From NCBI GenBank assembly GCA_963709525.1, contig CAVPXB010000013.1:62001-126000 (forward strand): a DNA stretch of 64,000 nt, in the 5' to 3' direction. This stretch comes from CAIWHR01 sp963709525. GTDB lineage: Bacteria; Pseudomonadota; Gammaproteobacteria; Burkholderiales; Casimicrobiaceae. Of this stretch, positions 7,918 through 17,211 are shown piece after piece. Positions within the stretch are counted from its first letter, which is position 1, and each line of letters begins with the position of its first letter. The translations under genes were made by a program, and so were the position numbers. Below the pieces are notes generated by a model. It did no database searches. It worked only from the letters and a program-made list of their open reading frames with translations, and was not told the DNA's origin.

Positions 7918-9214
7918 TCAGGTGGCTGCCAGTGCAGCCAGGAGTTTGGGCAGGCCCAGCGCCAGATCGGGGAAGACCACGATCGCGAGCAGTACCGAGA
8001 CCAGCGGAAGCAGGAACGGCAGTAGCGCGACGGCAAGCACGTCGGCACGCATGTTCGCGATGCGGGCGACCGTGTAGAGGACCAAACCGACCGGAGGTGT
8101 CAACAACCCGATGCAGAGCGCAAGCACGGTGACGACGCCAAAGTGGACCAGATCGATGCCGAGGAGCTTGACGCCGGGAAGCAGGATCGGTACCAGCAGC
8201 AGCATCGCGGCGACCGGCTCCATGAACAGGCCGACCGCGAGGTAGAGGGCGACGATGATCAACAGGAGCAACGTCGGACTGGTGATCTCCTGTCCCAGCC
8301 AGAGCGCCACGTCGATCATGACGCCCGAACGTGTGACGACGAACCCGAGCAGCGCAGTGCGCTGCGACGATATAAAACAGCGCCCCGGTTGCGGCGACGA
8401 TGCGCACGACGACGCGACCGAACTCAGCCCACGTCAGCTCGCGATAGACGATGGCCAGCACCATCGCATAGGCGCAGGCCACGATGGCCGCCTCGGTGGG
8501 CGTGAACAGACCTGCGTAAATGCCGCCGACGACAACCAGCGGGATCAGCAGGCTTGGTACCGCCCCGAGGAACGCCTCGCGCAGCTCGGTCGACGTCGGC
8601 TTCGCCTCCTTAGGGCAATAACCGAGCCGGGCATAGATTCCGACGGTGATCATCAGCGAGACCCCCATCAGAAGGCCCGGAACCAAACCGGCGAGAAACA
8701 GCGACCCGATAGACGCACCCGCGACGGCCCCGTAGATCACCATCGGCACGCTAGGCGGGATTATCGGGCCGATCAGCGAGGAGGCGGCCGTGATCGCGGC
8801 GGAGAACCTGGGCTCGTATCCCCCCGCGTTCATCGCCTTGATTTCCATCGTTCCGAGCCCGACCGCGTCTGAAATTGCGGAGCCGGTCATGCCCGAGAAG
8901 AGCATGCTGGCCGCGACATTCACCTGGCCGAGCCCGCCGGGAATCCAGCCGACAAGAGCACGAGCCAACCGGAAGATCCGTTGCGTGAGTCCGCCCTGGT
9001 TCATGATCTCGCCAGCGAGCATGAAGAACGGCGCGGCAATCAACACGAAGCTGTTCACGCCATTGACCATCGACTGTGCGGCGACCACCGGGGCATTGAG
9101 GATGCCGTCTTCCACGGCGACCGCGGCCAGTGCAACGATGCCCAGCGCGGTCGCCACCGGAACACGCAGTGCGAGCAATACGAGCAGTCCGAGAAGGCCG
9201 AGGGCGATGGTCAA
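7918..9214 (-). CDS. dctM: TRAP transporter large permease, DctM type (frameshifted)
   Basis: The large membrane subunit of a TRAP transporter, which imports organic acids using a sodium gradient. The hydrophobic DctM pattern is clear: a TTG start overlapping the dctQ stop (TTGA), FVLIAAPFFMLAGEIMNQGG, ASMLFSGMTGSAISDAVGLG, ASSLIGPIIPPSVPMVIYG, then LFTPTEAAIVACAYA. After ALFYIVAA, near 8360, the frame is lost and the protein resumes as LGFVVTRSGVMIDVALW in another frame, running to FPDLALGLPKLLAALAAT. One base is extra at that point. Both halves are intact, so a sequence error is more likely than loss of function. Confidence 0.88.
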
Positions 9215-9693
9215 GATTCGTGACCTTCGTCGAAACGCCGAATCCCCACGACGAGCTGCGCCGTAACCGACGCGATGCTCATCAGTGCCGCCGCGAGGAC
9301 GGCAAGATAGAGCCAGCCGTAGCGAAAGCCGGACAGGGAACCCGCGAACGAACCCCATGTCTGCCTCGCCATCCGCGCGAGCCCAATGGCGAACACCGTG
9401 AGAAAGAGAAGTTCGATGATGAGGAGTGCGACTGACCACCAAGCTCGCTTCTGCGGCGAGAGCTTCGGCATCGCCCACTCCTGAAACGCTTCGACCGTCA
9501 TGTGCTGGCCGCGGCCATGGACCGCCGCCATGCTGAAGAAGACCAGCGCGATGAAGGCGAAGGCGGCAAATTCCTCTGCCCATACGAAGCCCAGCCCGAA
9601 CGGTCGCAACACGACCTGCGCGAGCAGCACCGCGAAAAGCACCGCCACGAGCCCGACGGAGATGATTTCGGGCAGACCGAGCCGCGTGCGCAC
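9211..9693 (-). CDS. dctQ: TRAP transporter small permease, DctQ type
   Basis: About 160 residues with four predicted membrane helices (IISVGLVAVLFAVLLAQVVL, EEFAAFAFIALVFFSMAAV, WWSVALLIIELLFLTVFAIG, WLYLAVLAAALMSIASV) and the family motif VWAEEFAAFAF. It is the middle gene of dctP-dctQ-dctM. The GTG at 9693 is chosen because it leaves a normal N-terminus after the dctP stop at 9719; the upstream frame would overlap dctP. The ribosome-binding site is weak, so the start is uncertain. Confidence 0.85.
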   Translation of the reverse strand: MRTRLGLPEIISVGLVAVLFAVLLAQVVLRPFGLGFVWAEEFAAFAFIALVFFSMAAVHGRGQHMTVEAFQEWAMPKLSPQKRAWWSVALLIIELLFLTVFAIGLARMARQTWGSFAGSLSGFRYGWLYLAVLAAALMSIASVTAQLVVGIRRFDEGHES

Positions 9694-9718
9694 GGGGGTT
9701 TCCGCTACGGACCGTTCG

Positions 9719-10693
9719 CTAGGGCTTCGTCGCCTTGATGCGCTCGTAGAGCTTGCGGCCATCGGCGCCCAGCACCTCTTCGGGCACCTTGGCAATCAGA
9801 CCATCGATGCCGGTCAGGTTGATGTCGACCAGCTGCATCTTGCCGCTGCTGGTAAGCCAGGCGAGATCGGCCTCTTGCGCCGCATTGGCCTGCGCCGTGG
9901 TCCAGGCAGTCGTCTCCGTCGCAGCCTCAGAAATCGCGCTGCGCAGCTTCGCATCCATGCCGGCGAAGCGCTGCTCGCTCACGAAGAACGCCTGCATCTG
10001 AGGCACATGGTTCGTCTTCATCACGTACTTCTGCACTTCGTAGAACTTCTGTGCGCGGATGAAGTTAGGCGGGTTCTCCTGGCCCGAAACTGTGCCCGTC
10101 TGAAGCGCGAGATAGAGCTCGGTGAAGGCAACGCTGGCAATGTTGGTGCCAGTCTTCTCCCAGGTCTTCACCCACATTTCCGCGGGCGCGAGTCTGAACT
10201 TGAGGCCCTTGAGGTCGGCCACCGTGCGCACCGGCGTGTTCGCCGTGAGTACGCGAGTGCCGACGTATTGCCACCCCAACGCGCGGACCTTATGATCCTT
10301 GACGAGCAGCGCGTTGATCTCCTTGCCGATTTCACCGTTGAACACCGCGAGGCTGTGCTCGGGTGTCGCGTAGATGAACGGCATCGAGACGATCATGTAC
10401 GGCCGGGCCATGTAGCTGATCACGAGGTCACCGGTGAGCGCGAGATCTATCGTGCCTGCGCCGAGCTGCTGCAGGTTGGCACGCTCATCGCCGAGTGCGC
10501 CGCCTGGAAGCACGTTCACCTTCACAGCGTTGTTGGTCTTGGCGGCGACGGTATCGGCGAAGCGCTGTGCGCTCTTTCCCGGCAGACTGTCAGGAGCAAA
10601 CTGGTGGGCGAGCCGCAGTGTGGTCTGGGCGTGCGCGGCACCTGCGGCGAAGATCAAGCTGGCAGCAAGCGAAAACAGGATCCTGGTTTGCAT
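9719..10693 (-). CDS. dctP: TRAP transporter periplasmic substrate-binding protein, DctP type
   Basis: A 324-residue receptor with a signal peptide ending AHAQ. DctP-family features are TLRLAHQFAPDSLPGKSAQRF, VNVLPGGALGDERANLQQLG and LKGLKFRLAPAEMWVKTW, the last carrying the conserved carboxylate-binding Arg. The ATG at 10693 has AGGAGGA upstream. First gene of a dctPQM-racemase operon, divergent from lysR; the 122-base gap holds a 43-base element also found before the second TRAP operon. The ligand is presumably an organic or sugar acid, from family and context. Confidence 0.92.
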   Translation of the reverse strand: MQTRILFSLAASLIFAAGAAHAQTTLRLAHQFAPDSLPGKSAQRFADTVAAKTNNAVKVNVLPGGALGDERANLQQLGAGTIDLALTGDLVISYMARPYMIVSMPFIYATPEHSLAVFNGEIGKEINALLVKDHKVRALGWQYVGTRVLTANTPVRTVADLKGLKFRLAPAEMWVKTWEKTGTNIASVAFTELYLALQTGTVSGQENPPNFIRAQKFYEVQKYVMKTNHVPQMQAFFVSEQRFAGMDAKLRSAISEAATETTAWTTAQANAAQEADLAWLTSSGKMQLVDINLTGIDGLIAKVPEEVLGADGRKLYERIKATKP

Positions 10694-10771
10694 GACACAA
10701 ATCCTCCTCTGGTTCCAGCGCCCGAAGGGTGCGCCGAGACTTCTTGAGGCAAGTCTAGTTCGCGCTTTCGT

Positions 10772-10817
10772 GTATTGTCCAATACCATTATCTTGGTCGT
10801 CCATGCATTGAGGTTAT
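10772..10817. promoter_or_regulatory. lysR/dctP intergenic LysR-type binding region, copy 1
   Basis: GTATTGTCCAATAC (10772-10785) is a perfect 6+2+6 palindrome and is followed by ACCA-N6-TGGT and by ATGCAT. The 43 bases from 10775 to 10817 match 36 of 43 positions of the second copy at 15710-15752. In this copy the last bases form the lysR ATG. It lies between lysR and the first TRAP operon, where a LysR protein would bind. Confidence 0.6.
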
Positions 10818-11763
10818 GAATTTAAGTCTTCGCCAGATCGAAGTCATTCGCGCCGTCTTGCGGGCAGGCACGCTCACGAGCGCCGCGCGCCAGCTCGGCG
10901 TCTCGCAGCCCGGGATCAGCCGGGTACTGCGCAATGCGGAGGATCGGCTTGGGCTCACCTTGTTCGAGCGACGCGCCGGGCGCCTCTACCCGACGCCCGA
11001 GGTGCTGACCCTCTATCCCGACATCGAGAGGATCTATGCCGAGATCGATGCGATCCAGCGCGCCGCAACCGATCTGCGGCGCGTTCGTGGCGGGCGGCTG
11101 TCGCTGGTCTCGATTCCTTCCATCGCGACGACGATCCTAGCGGATGCGATGGGGCGGCTCGCCAAGACCAGTCCCGATCTGCGCATAACCTTGCGCACCG
11201 TCCTGAACTATGAGGTGATCGAAAACGTACGCGCCGGTGCTGCCGAGTTGGGCTTCGCCTATGACGTGCCGAGCAACCCGGCCGTCACGGCAACCGAAAT
11301 CGGCCAGACGCGCCTCGTCTGCGTACTTCCCAAAGGGCACCCCCTGGCAGCTTCGGCGTCCGTCAACGCCCGCGATCTCCATGAACTGCCGCTGGTCTCG
11401 TTCAGTGGGACACTTGCGATAGGCGCCGCGCTCGAGAGCGCCTTTGCGGAGACCGGCGCGACCCGCACTATCGGCGTGGAGGTCGGGCAATCGTTTCTTG
11501 CCTGCGCGTTAGTGAACGCTGGCGCGGGAATTGCCGTGGTCGACGAATTGGTCGCGGGCAATCTGCGGCGCGGATTGGTGGTCAAACCATTCCGACCGCA
11601 AAAGGTAGTCCGGCTCTATGCAGTGGCACGTCCAGAGCGGCTCTCTCTTGCCGCACAAGCGCTGCTCGACGTGCTTGTGCCATCCGGCAAGGCAAGGAGC
11701 AGTGATGGGGCTGCAGGGACATCGACGCCCAGAACGGGGAAGCGGCCGCCGTCCGCACGCTAG
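10816..11763 (+). CDS. LysR-family transcriptional regulator
   Basis: A 315-residue LysR protein. The N-terminal winged helix-turn-helix includes TSAARQLGVSQPGISRVLRN and LFERRAGRLYPTPE. The rest is the periplasmic-binding-like effector domain (RGGRLSLVSIPSIATT, VCVLPKGHPLAAS, GAGIAVVDELVAG). It sits between two TRAP operons, divergent from the first and convergent with the SMP-30 gene that ends the second. Because the same 43-base sequence is found before both operons, it probably activates both in response to the imported acid or a product of it. The C-terminal 30 residues are low-complexity. Confidence 0.92.
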   Translation: MNLSLRQIEVIRAVLRAGTLTSAARQLGVSQPGISRVLRNAEDRLGLTLFERRAGRLYPTPEVLTLYPDIERIYAEIDAIQRAATDLRRVRGGRLSLVSIPSIATTILADAMGRLAKTSPDLRITLRTVLNYEVIENVRAGAAELGFAYDVPSNPAVTATEIGQTRLVCVLPKGHPLAASASVNARDLHELPLVSFSGTLAIGAALESAFAETGATRTIGVEVGQSFLACALVNAGAGIAVVDELVAGNLRRGLVVKPFRPQKVVRLYAVARPERLSLAAQALLDVLVPSGKARSSDGAAGTSTPRTGKRPPSAR

Positions 11764-11845
11764 CCAGCCGCGTGGACGCTACAGCGTCATCGCTGATTCG
11801 AGGCGGCCCTTGGACCGCAACGCGTGCGTTCTAGCCCGCAGGCTG

Positions 11846-12763
11846 CTACAGGTGCGAGAAAAGCCTCAAGCCCGGTACCGGTGCGTCGGCCTGAAGAATG
11901 GAACCGCTTTCCGACTCGGTGATGTACAACGTGCGTCCGTCGGGTCCGCCAAACGCCATGTTGGTCGTGTGCATCCCAACCGTCGACTGGATGCGCGCCA
12001 TCGGCTCGCCCCGCTTGCTGAACAGCCAGACGGCACCTAGCCCGATATGGGCAATGACAAGGTTCCCCTCGCTGTCGACCGCGAGGCCATCGGGTCCACC
12101 TCCCCCTGAAAGCTGGATGAAATTGCCCACCTTCGCCACCGTACCGTCGGCCATCAGCGGCACTCGCCACACGGCGTTGGCGCGCGTGACCGCGACGTAA
12201 AGCGTGGTTTCGGTTGGGTCCAGCGCAATGCCGTTAGGGCTCGGGACGTTGTCGAGCAGGCAATCAACGCCGCCGTCGGCACGTACGCGGAACACGCGAC
12301 CTGTCGGATCATGGAGCCCGGTAAGTCCCTGGTCAGTGAAATAGAGATCGCCGTTGCTCGCGAACACGAGGTCGTTCACCGCCTTGAGGCGTTCCAGCCG
12401 CACCCGCGTGACGAATGGCGCAATATGGTTAGTCGCCGGGTCAAGCACCATGATTCCGTGCGCATAATCAGCGATGAAGATGCGCCCGTCGCGATGAATG
12501 GCCAGCCCGTTGGGCTCGCCTTCGTACTCGGCTGCGACACTGAACGCCCCCTCGGGCGAGACCCGAAAGATCCGGCCGTACGGTATGTCGACGCACCAAA
12601 GCGTCCCGTCGCGATCGAATGCTGGGCCTTCGAGCAAGGAATGCTCGGGATGAACTCCGGGCTGTCCGCGATGCCACTCCGTGTCGTGCCCGGATTTACG
12701 CAGCGTGTCGGGAACCCGGGCAAAGACGCGGGTTGGTATCAGCGGCGGTGCATTGAAGTACAT
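11846..12763 (-). CDS. SMP-30/gluconolactonase/LRE-family protein
   Basis: A 305-residue beta-propeller of the SMP-30 family. Motifs in order: HSLLEGPAFDRDGTLWCVD (Glu metal ligand), YEGEPNGLAIHRDGRIFIA, LKAVNDLVFASNGDLYFTD, VPSPNGIALDPTETTLYVA and GGGGPDGLAVDSEGNL. No signal peptide, so a cytoplasmic lactonase is expected. It is the last gene of the second TRAP operon, five bases after dctM, which suggests the transporter feeds a lactone- or sugar-acid pathway. It is not close in sequence to the SMP-30 protein at 1591-2520. Confidence 0.88.
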   Translation of the reverse strand: MYFNAPPLIPTRVFARVPDTLRKSGHDTEWHRGQPGVHPEHSLLEGPAFDRDGTLWCVDIPYGRIFRVSPEGAFSVAAEYEGEPNGLAIHRDGRIFIADYAHGIMVLDPATNHIAPFVTRVRLERLKAVNDLVFASNGDLYFTDQGLTGLHDPTGRVFRVRADGGVDCLLDNVPSPNGIALDPTETTLYVAVTRANAVWRVPLMADGTVAKVGNFIQLSGGGGPDGLAVDSEGNLVIAHIGLGAVWLFSKRGEPMARIQSTVGMHTTNMAFGGPDGRTLYITESESGSILQADAPVPGLRLFSHL

Positions 12764-12767
12764 GGTC

Positions 12768-14075
12768 CTATCCTGCTTTCATCATTGCAGGTAACCACAG
12801 TGCGATGCCTGGGAAAGCGTAGAGCAGGAACGCGAATGCCGCGATCATAATCGTATACGGCATTGAGGCCTTCGCGACATCCCCGAGATTGCGGTCGGGG
12901 ACAATCGACTGGATCGCAAACAGGTTGAGGCCCATCGGGGGCGTCAACGCACCGAGTTCGATGAAGACCACGATGATGACTCCCACCCAGATTCCGTCGA
13001 AGCCCATGGCCACGAAAGACGGATAGAGCAGAGGCACCGTGAGGAGCATGATCGACAACCCATCGATAAACATGCCGACAATCAGGTAAATGACAAACAG
13101 CATGCAGAAGAAGAGGAGGCGCGTTAGACCAAGGTCAGCAAGACCATGCGCGAGACCCTGGCCAATACCCGACGTGACCACTGCGAAATTGAGGATCTGG
13201 GCGTTTAGGGTAATGAACATCACGACGCCGCTCGTGACCACGGCATTGCTGAGAGCCTCCTTCAGACGCTCCTTCGTAAGCTCGCGGTACGAAAGCGCTA
13301 GCACTATCGCGAGCAAGCAACCCAGCGCCGATGCCTCGGTCGGCGTTACTAAGCCAAAGTACATGCTGCCGATCACCGCCGCGATCAGCGCAATCACGGG
13401 AATCGCGTCGAGGCTTGCCTGCCAGATCTCCCTTCCTGATGCCGCTGCCTCAGCGGGAGGAGTGAGCGAGGGCGAAATCCACACGCGCACCGCTACATAG
13501 ATCATGAAAATCCCGGCGAGCGCGAGTCCGGGAACCACGCCAGCCATGAACAGGTCGATGACCGACACCTGCGTCATCGACGCGTAGACGATCATCGGGA
13601 TCGACGGCGGAATCAGGATGCCGAGGCAACCACCGCCAGTCAACGTGCCAATCGTCACTCGATCGGAGTAACCTCGCTTGCGCATCTCGGGGATGGCGAC
13701 GGTGCCGACCGTCATGGCTGTCGCCACCGACGAACCCGCAATCGCCGAAAAGATCGCGCAGCCAACGATGTTCGTCTGTGCGAGCCCCCCCGGAAGGCGC
13801 CGCAACAGTACTGCGACTCCGTTATAGAAGCGGTTCGAAATTCCGCTCCGCAGAATAATCTCGCCCATCAGCACGAACAGTGGAATCGACACCAATGTGA
13901 ACGTATTGGTGGTATTCCAGACAATGTCGCCGAGTGACAGCCACAGCCGCGTACCGGAGACAAGGGTAATGCCGATGATGCCGACGAGACCAATCGCGGC
14001 ACCGATGCCAACGCCGCCTAGCAGGAGCGCCAACAGCAGCACCCCATACACAGCCAGCGCGATCTGCCAGCTCAT
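12768..14075 (-). CDS. dctM: TRAP transporter large permease, DctM type
   Basis: An intact 435-residue DctM subunit with about 12 membrane helices. Recognisable segments: TLVSIPLFVLMGEIILRSG, AIFSAIAGSSVATAMTVG, GGGCLGILIPPSIPMIVYAS, LVTPTEASALGCLLAI and ALTPPMGLNLFAIQS. The start overlaps the dctQ stop by four bases (ATGA). It imports an organic acid with DctQ and the DctP at 14637-15638. Unlike its paralogue at 7918-9214 it has no frameshift. Confidence 0.94.
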   Translation of the reverse strand: MSWQIALAVYGVLLLALLLGGVGIGAAIGLVGIIGITLVSGTRLWLSLGDIVWNTTNTFTLVSIPLFVLMGEIILRSGISNRFYNGVAVLLRRLPGGLAQTNIVGCAIFSAIAGSSVATAMTVGTVAIPEMRKRGYSDRVTIGTLTGGGCLGILIPPSIPMIVYASMTQVSVIDLFMAGVVPGLALAGIFMIYVAVRVWISPSLTPPAEAAASGREIWQASLDAIPVIALIAAVIGSMYFGLVTPTEASALGCLLAIVLALSYRELTKERLKEALSNAVVTSGVVMFITLNAQILNFAVVTSGIGQGLAHGLADLGLTRLLFFCMLFVIYLIVGMFIDGLSIMLLTVPLLYPSFVAMGFDGIWVGVIIVVFIELGALTPPMGLNLFAIQSIVPDRNLGDVAKASMPYTIMIAAFAFLLYAFPGIALWLPAMMKAG

Positions 14076-14620
14076 TCGTAGGACGTCGGCTGAGGAGCGG
14101 CGCTCGAGGCAATGGGTAGGCGACCCACCGCCTGGAGCAACCCTGTCACACTGGAATGGACGAAGGCAGCGAGTAGCAACGCAAATCCGACCGGCATGAC
14201 GAGCTGCGGAAGGTAGAGCGGAGTCTGCGACGGCTGAATGGACAATGTCCCGAAGTCCACGCTAGATCGAAAGGTGGACCAAGTCGCGTAAAGAAGAATC
14301 GCCGAAAGCGATCCTGCCAACATTGACGCGACGCCGTCCATTCCGGCCCGAGCGCGTGGTGTCACGTGGCCACGCAGAGAATCGACGCGAAGGAACCGAT
14401 CAGTACGCTGTGCATAGAGAAAACTGCAGAGCGTTATCCACGTGAACAGGTAACCGCTGTACTCGTCGGCAATCTGGGTCGAGGTCTTGAGCACGGCGCG
14501 AGCCCCGATCTCGGTACCCATGAGCGCAACCATCAGCAGTAGCATGACCGCCGACACGGCGACCAAGACGTCGCCTAGCCGGTCAAAAAATCGGCCCAGC
14601 CGCGTCCAGGTCGACATCAC
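14072..14620 (-). CDS. dctQ: TRAP transporter small permease, DctQ type
   Basis: A 182-residue membrane protein with four helices, with the DctQ pattern ADEYSGYLFTWITLCSFLYA followed by DRFLRVDSL. Middle gene of the second dctP-dctQ-dctM operon; 16 bases separate it from dctP and it overlaps dctM by four. In the complex DctQ bridges the receptor and the large permease. Confidence 0.9.
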   Translation of the reverse strand: MMSTWTRLGRFFDRLGDVLVAVSAVMLLLMVALMGTEIGARAVLKTSTQIADEYSGYLFTWITLCSFLYAQRTDRFLRVDSLRGHVTPRARAGMDGVASMLAGSLSAILLYATWSTFRSSVDFGTLSIQPSQTPLYLPQLVMPVGFALLLAAFVHSSVTGLLQAVGRLPIASSAAPQPTSYE

Positions 14621-14636
14621 AACCGGATTCTGATGG

Positions 14637-15638
14637 TCAGCGGCATGCTTCGAGGGCGGCGCTGAGCATCTTCTCCGCGACCGCGCCGTTCTTGGTCGTC
14701 CACTCGGCCCACATCGGGCGTGTTACCGATCGGAATTTCTCCATGTCCTGTGGAGTCGGATCCAGCAGCACAACGCCTTTGTCGGCGAGCGTCTTCCGGG
14801 CACTCTTGTCCGCTTCGATCAGCGTTTGCCGATATTTGGGTGCCCACTCCAACGTCTTGTCGAGCAATAGCTGCCGCAGGTCGGCAGGCAAGTTGGCCAG
14901 CGCCTGTTCGTTGACGGCCACGATCTGGTGAGCGAGCGTCAGGTTGATCATATAGCCCATCTTCGTGACTTCGTTGAACTTCCAGTCGAGCGCGGGCACG
15001 GCCGCCGTGAACGCGCCGTCGACCACGCCGCGCTGAAGCGCCGGAATGACCTCCGCGGGTGTAATGGTGACTCCTGAGCCGCCGAGAAGCTTCATCATGT
15101 CGGCCTGTTCACGATTCCATGAGCGTACCTTCAGATTCTTCAATCCGTCGATGCCAGTCACGGGCTTGACCAACCAGAGTTGCTGGGGCGGCATCACCCA
15201 CTGCATGATCGAACGGGTCTTGAACTTGCGGGTCAGGACGGCGTTCAGGTCGGCCGCGATCGCGGGGGCAGCCTTGTCGTAAAACTTGTCCATCGACGTG
15301 CAGGCGAAGGGCATTGCAAAAGCGTTTAGTTCGGGCACGTCCCCTGCGACGAATCCCAGTGCCACGTCGCCCATCTGGATTTGGTCGGTCGCCACCGCGC
15401 GCAGCACGTCGGCGGCCTTGTACGGAAGTTCGCCTGATGCGAACACCTGAATCTTCAATCGCTGCTTGCTGGCCTTGTAAATGTCGTCAGCAAATGCCTT
15501 GTGCAGTTCGGTCGGCTTATCGTTGGCGGCGAAGTAGGTGTAGAACTTCCACTCGACTTCGGCAGCCGATGCGGAGACGGCAAACAAAAGCGCAGAAGCC
15601 AAAACGAGCGCCGGTAGCGGGCTGAACGCATTCTTCAT
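14637..15638 (-). CDS. dctP: TRAP transporter periplasmic substrate-binding protein, DctP type
   Basis: A 333-residue receptor with a signal peptide ending SASA. Conserved parts are VEWKFYTYFAANDKPTELH, LKIQVFASGELPYKAADVLR and LKNLKVRSWNREQADMMKLL. The ATG at 15638 has AGGAGGA six bases before it. First gene of the second TRAP operon; a near copy of the lysR/dctP control element lies 72-114 bases upstream. It differs enough from the first DctP that it probably binds a related but distinct acid. Confidence 0.92.
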   Translation of the reverse strand: MKNAFSPLPALVLASALLFAVSASAAEVEWKFYTYFAANDKPTELHKAFADDIYKASKQRLKIQVFASGELPYKAADVLRAVATDQIQMGDVALGFVAGDVPELNAFAMPFACTSMDKFYDKAAPAIAADLNAVLTRKFKTRSIMQWVMPPQQLWLVKPVTGIDGLKNLKVRSWNREQADMMKLLGGSGVTITPAEVIPALQRGVVDGAFTAAVPALDWKFNEVTKMGYMINLTLAHQIVAVNEQALANLPADLRQLLLDKTLEWAPKYRQTLIEADKSARKTLADKGVVLLDPTPQDMEKFRSVTRPMWAEWTTKNGAVAEKMLSAALEACR

Positions 15639-15709
15639 AAGACATCCTCCTGAGATGAGCAGACGCGCGTTGGAATATTTCATCTGAGTCTAGGCTCCAT
15701 GTTTGCGCC

Positions 15710-15752
15710 TTGTCCAATACCAATGTTTCGGTCCTCCATGCATAGAAGTTAT
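15710..15752. promoter_or_regulatory. LysR-type binding region, copy 2, upstream of the second TRAP operon
   Basis: This stretch is identical at 36 of 43 positions to 10775-10817, including TTGTCCAATACCA, GGTC and TCCATGCAT. No lysR gene follows it here, so conservation cannot come from coding. It supports shared control of both TRAP operons by the LysR protein. Confidence 0.6.
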
Positions 15753-16026
15753 AGCCTTTGGTGGCCATCGTTTCTTGGAGATGAAAAATCGTGTGATGTC
15801 GCGTCATTTCAAGAGCCTCCACAGACGATATCCGCGTGTCCATCGCCAGTTACATTCGTGATCGAAGCGAATCAATGTCGTCCCAGCAGTATCGTTCGCG
15901 CGCCGCGCTATGGCTGTTCCGCCTTGAGACCGGCAATTCCCAGCGTTACATTCTGAGGGCGTCAACGGCTGGAGTTGGCCGGACCACGACCGTCGAAACT
16001 GGTGTTCGTGATCCGCCCGCGTGCGT
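15753..16026. other. stretch with no supported gene
   Basis: Between the TRAP control element and the 3' fragment of the split integrase gene I see no coding sequence, RNA gene or repeat that I can support. Confidence 0.4.
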
Positions 16027-16102
16027 CTAGACCTCGGTTTGCTCCGCGATCTCCAGCGCGTCGTCGACCTCGATCACGAGGTACCTGACCGTGCTTTCCA
16101 AT
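16027..16102 (-). pseudogene. 3' fragment of a tyrosine integrase gene, separated by the RIT element
   Basis: On the minus strand this reads LESTVRYLVIEVDDALEIAE and ends QTEV with TAG at 16029-16027. It is the natural C-terminus of the integrase whose first part lies at 19515-20071. Joining the two across one copy of TCCAAT restores an open frame of 208 codons, with ...LLLGHTKLESTVRYL... at the junction. The fragment carries the catalytic tyrosine (VRYL), so the insertion removed the nucleophile from the main part of the enzyme. Confidence 0.9.
16097..16102. repeat. target-site duplication, left copy (TCCAAT)
   Basis: TCCAAT directly precedes the left end CTATGTCC of the RIT element and recurs at 19515-19520 directly after its right end. 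Confidence 0.85.
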
Positions 16103-16212
16103 CTATGTCCTGCGGGACATAGACTGGACTATCTCCCGCGCCGGACTATGTCCCGTGTCACACACGGCCACCAATGGCCAGCCATGCACTTCGCGGGACA
16201 TAGGCGGCTGCG

Positions 16213-17211
16213 CTACAAGCCCTTGAGGAACGCGAGCAGCCGGTCATTGGGCCGGTACCGCCCGGGCTTGCCCTCCGGTGGTGTCGTCCGATCGAGGACT
16301 GCCTGCTTCATCTCCAAATCGGCGTCCAAATAGATCTGTGTCGTCTCGACCGACTCATGCCCGAGCCATAGGGCGATTGTCGAGGGCTCAACGCCCTCTT
16401 GCAGCAGATCCATCGCTGTCGTGTGCCGCAAGACATGTGGGCTCACGCGCTTGCCCTTCAGCGATGGGCACTTGCCGGCGGCCGCCGCGACGTGCTTGTT
16501 GAGCAGGTAGTGCACGCCGTGTGCGCTGATGCGACTGCCACGCGCATTGGGGAACAGCGGCTGCTCCTCGGCCCGCGGCGGCTCTCGAATCCATGCAGCC
16601 AACACGGCGCGGGTGCTCTTGCTCAGTGGCGTGCAGCGCTCCTTGCGCCCCTTGCCGATCACACGAACGTGGGCACCGGTGCCGATGTACAAGTCCTCGT
16701 GCCGAAGGCCGGTCAGTTCCGACAGGCGCAACCCGGTCTGCACGGCCAGTAACAGCAGGGCATGATCACGGCGACCCGACCAGGTGTTCTGGTCCGGTGC
16801 GGCCAGCAGCGCATCGACTTCCTGTCGACTCAGGAAGGACACCAGTGCACGCGTGAACCGCTTGGCCGGTATGGCCAGCACGCATTGGATTTGCGCCGCG
16901 TGCGTCGGCGCCTCGAAGGCCGCGAAGCGGAAGAACGAGTGCACGGCCGTCAGCCGCAGATTGCGCGTGCGGGCGGTGATGCCGCGTGCCCGCTCCATCT
17001 CGTCGAGGAAGGCCATCACCAGCGGCGCGTCAATGTCGTCCAGCGTCAATGCTGAAGGCGCCTTGCGCAGGCGCTTGTGCACGAACTGCAGCAGCATCTT
17101 GAAGGTGTCGCGGTACGAGGCGATCGTGTGCGCACTGGCCCGGCGCTGCTGCATCAGGCGCTGGGTGAAGAACCGCTCCAGAAGAACGCCGAAGCTGGGG
17201 TGGCCGCTCAT
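16213..17211 (-). CDS. RIT-element tyrosine recombinase, third gene (RitC-type)
   Basis: A 332-residue XerC/D-like recombinase: SAM-like DNA-binding domain (about 1-110), then a catalytic domain with TGLRLSELTGLRHEDL (first Arg), SPHVLRHTTAMDLL (His-x-x-Arg), ALWLGHESVETTQIY (second His and nucleophile Tyr). The start at 17211 overlaps the stop of the second recombinase as ATGA. Last of three coupled recombinases of the RIT element; it ends about 110 bases inside the left end. Confidence 0.88.
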   Translation of the reverse strand: MSGHPSFGVLLERFFTQRLMQQRRASAHTIASYRDTFKMLLQFVHKRLRKAPSALTLDDIDAPLVMAFLDEMERARGITARTRNLRLTAVHSFFRFAAFEAPTHAAQIQCVLAIPAKRFTRALVSFLSRQEVDALLAAPDQNTWSGRRDHALLLLAVQTGLRLSELTGLRHEDLYIGTGAHVRVIGKGRKERCTPLSKSTRAVLAAWIREPPRAEEQPLFPNARGSRISAHGVHYLLNKHVAAAAGKCPSLKGKRVSPHVLRHTTAMDLLQEGVEPSTIALWLGHESVETTQIYLDADLEMKQAVLDRTTPPEGKPGRYRPNDRLLAFLKGL

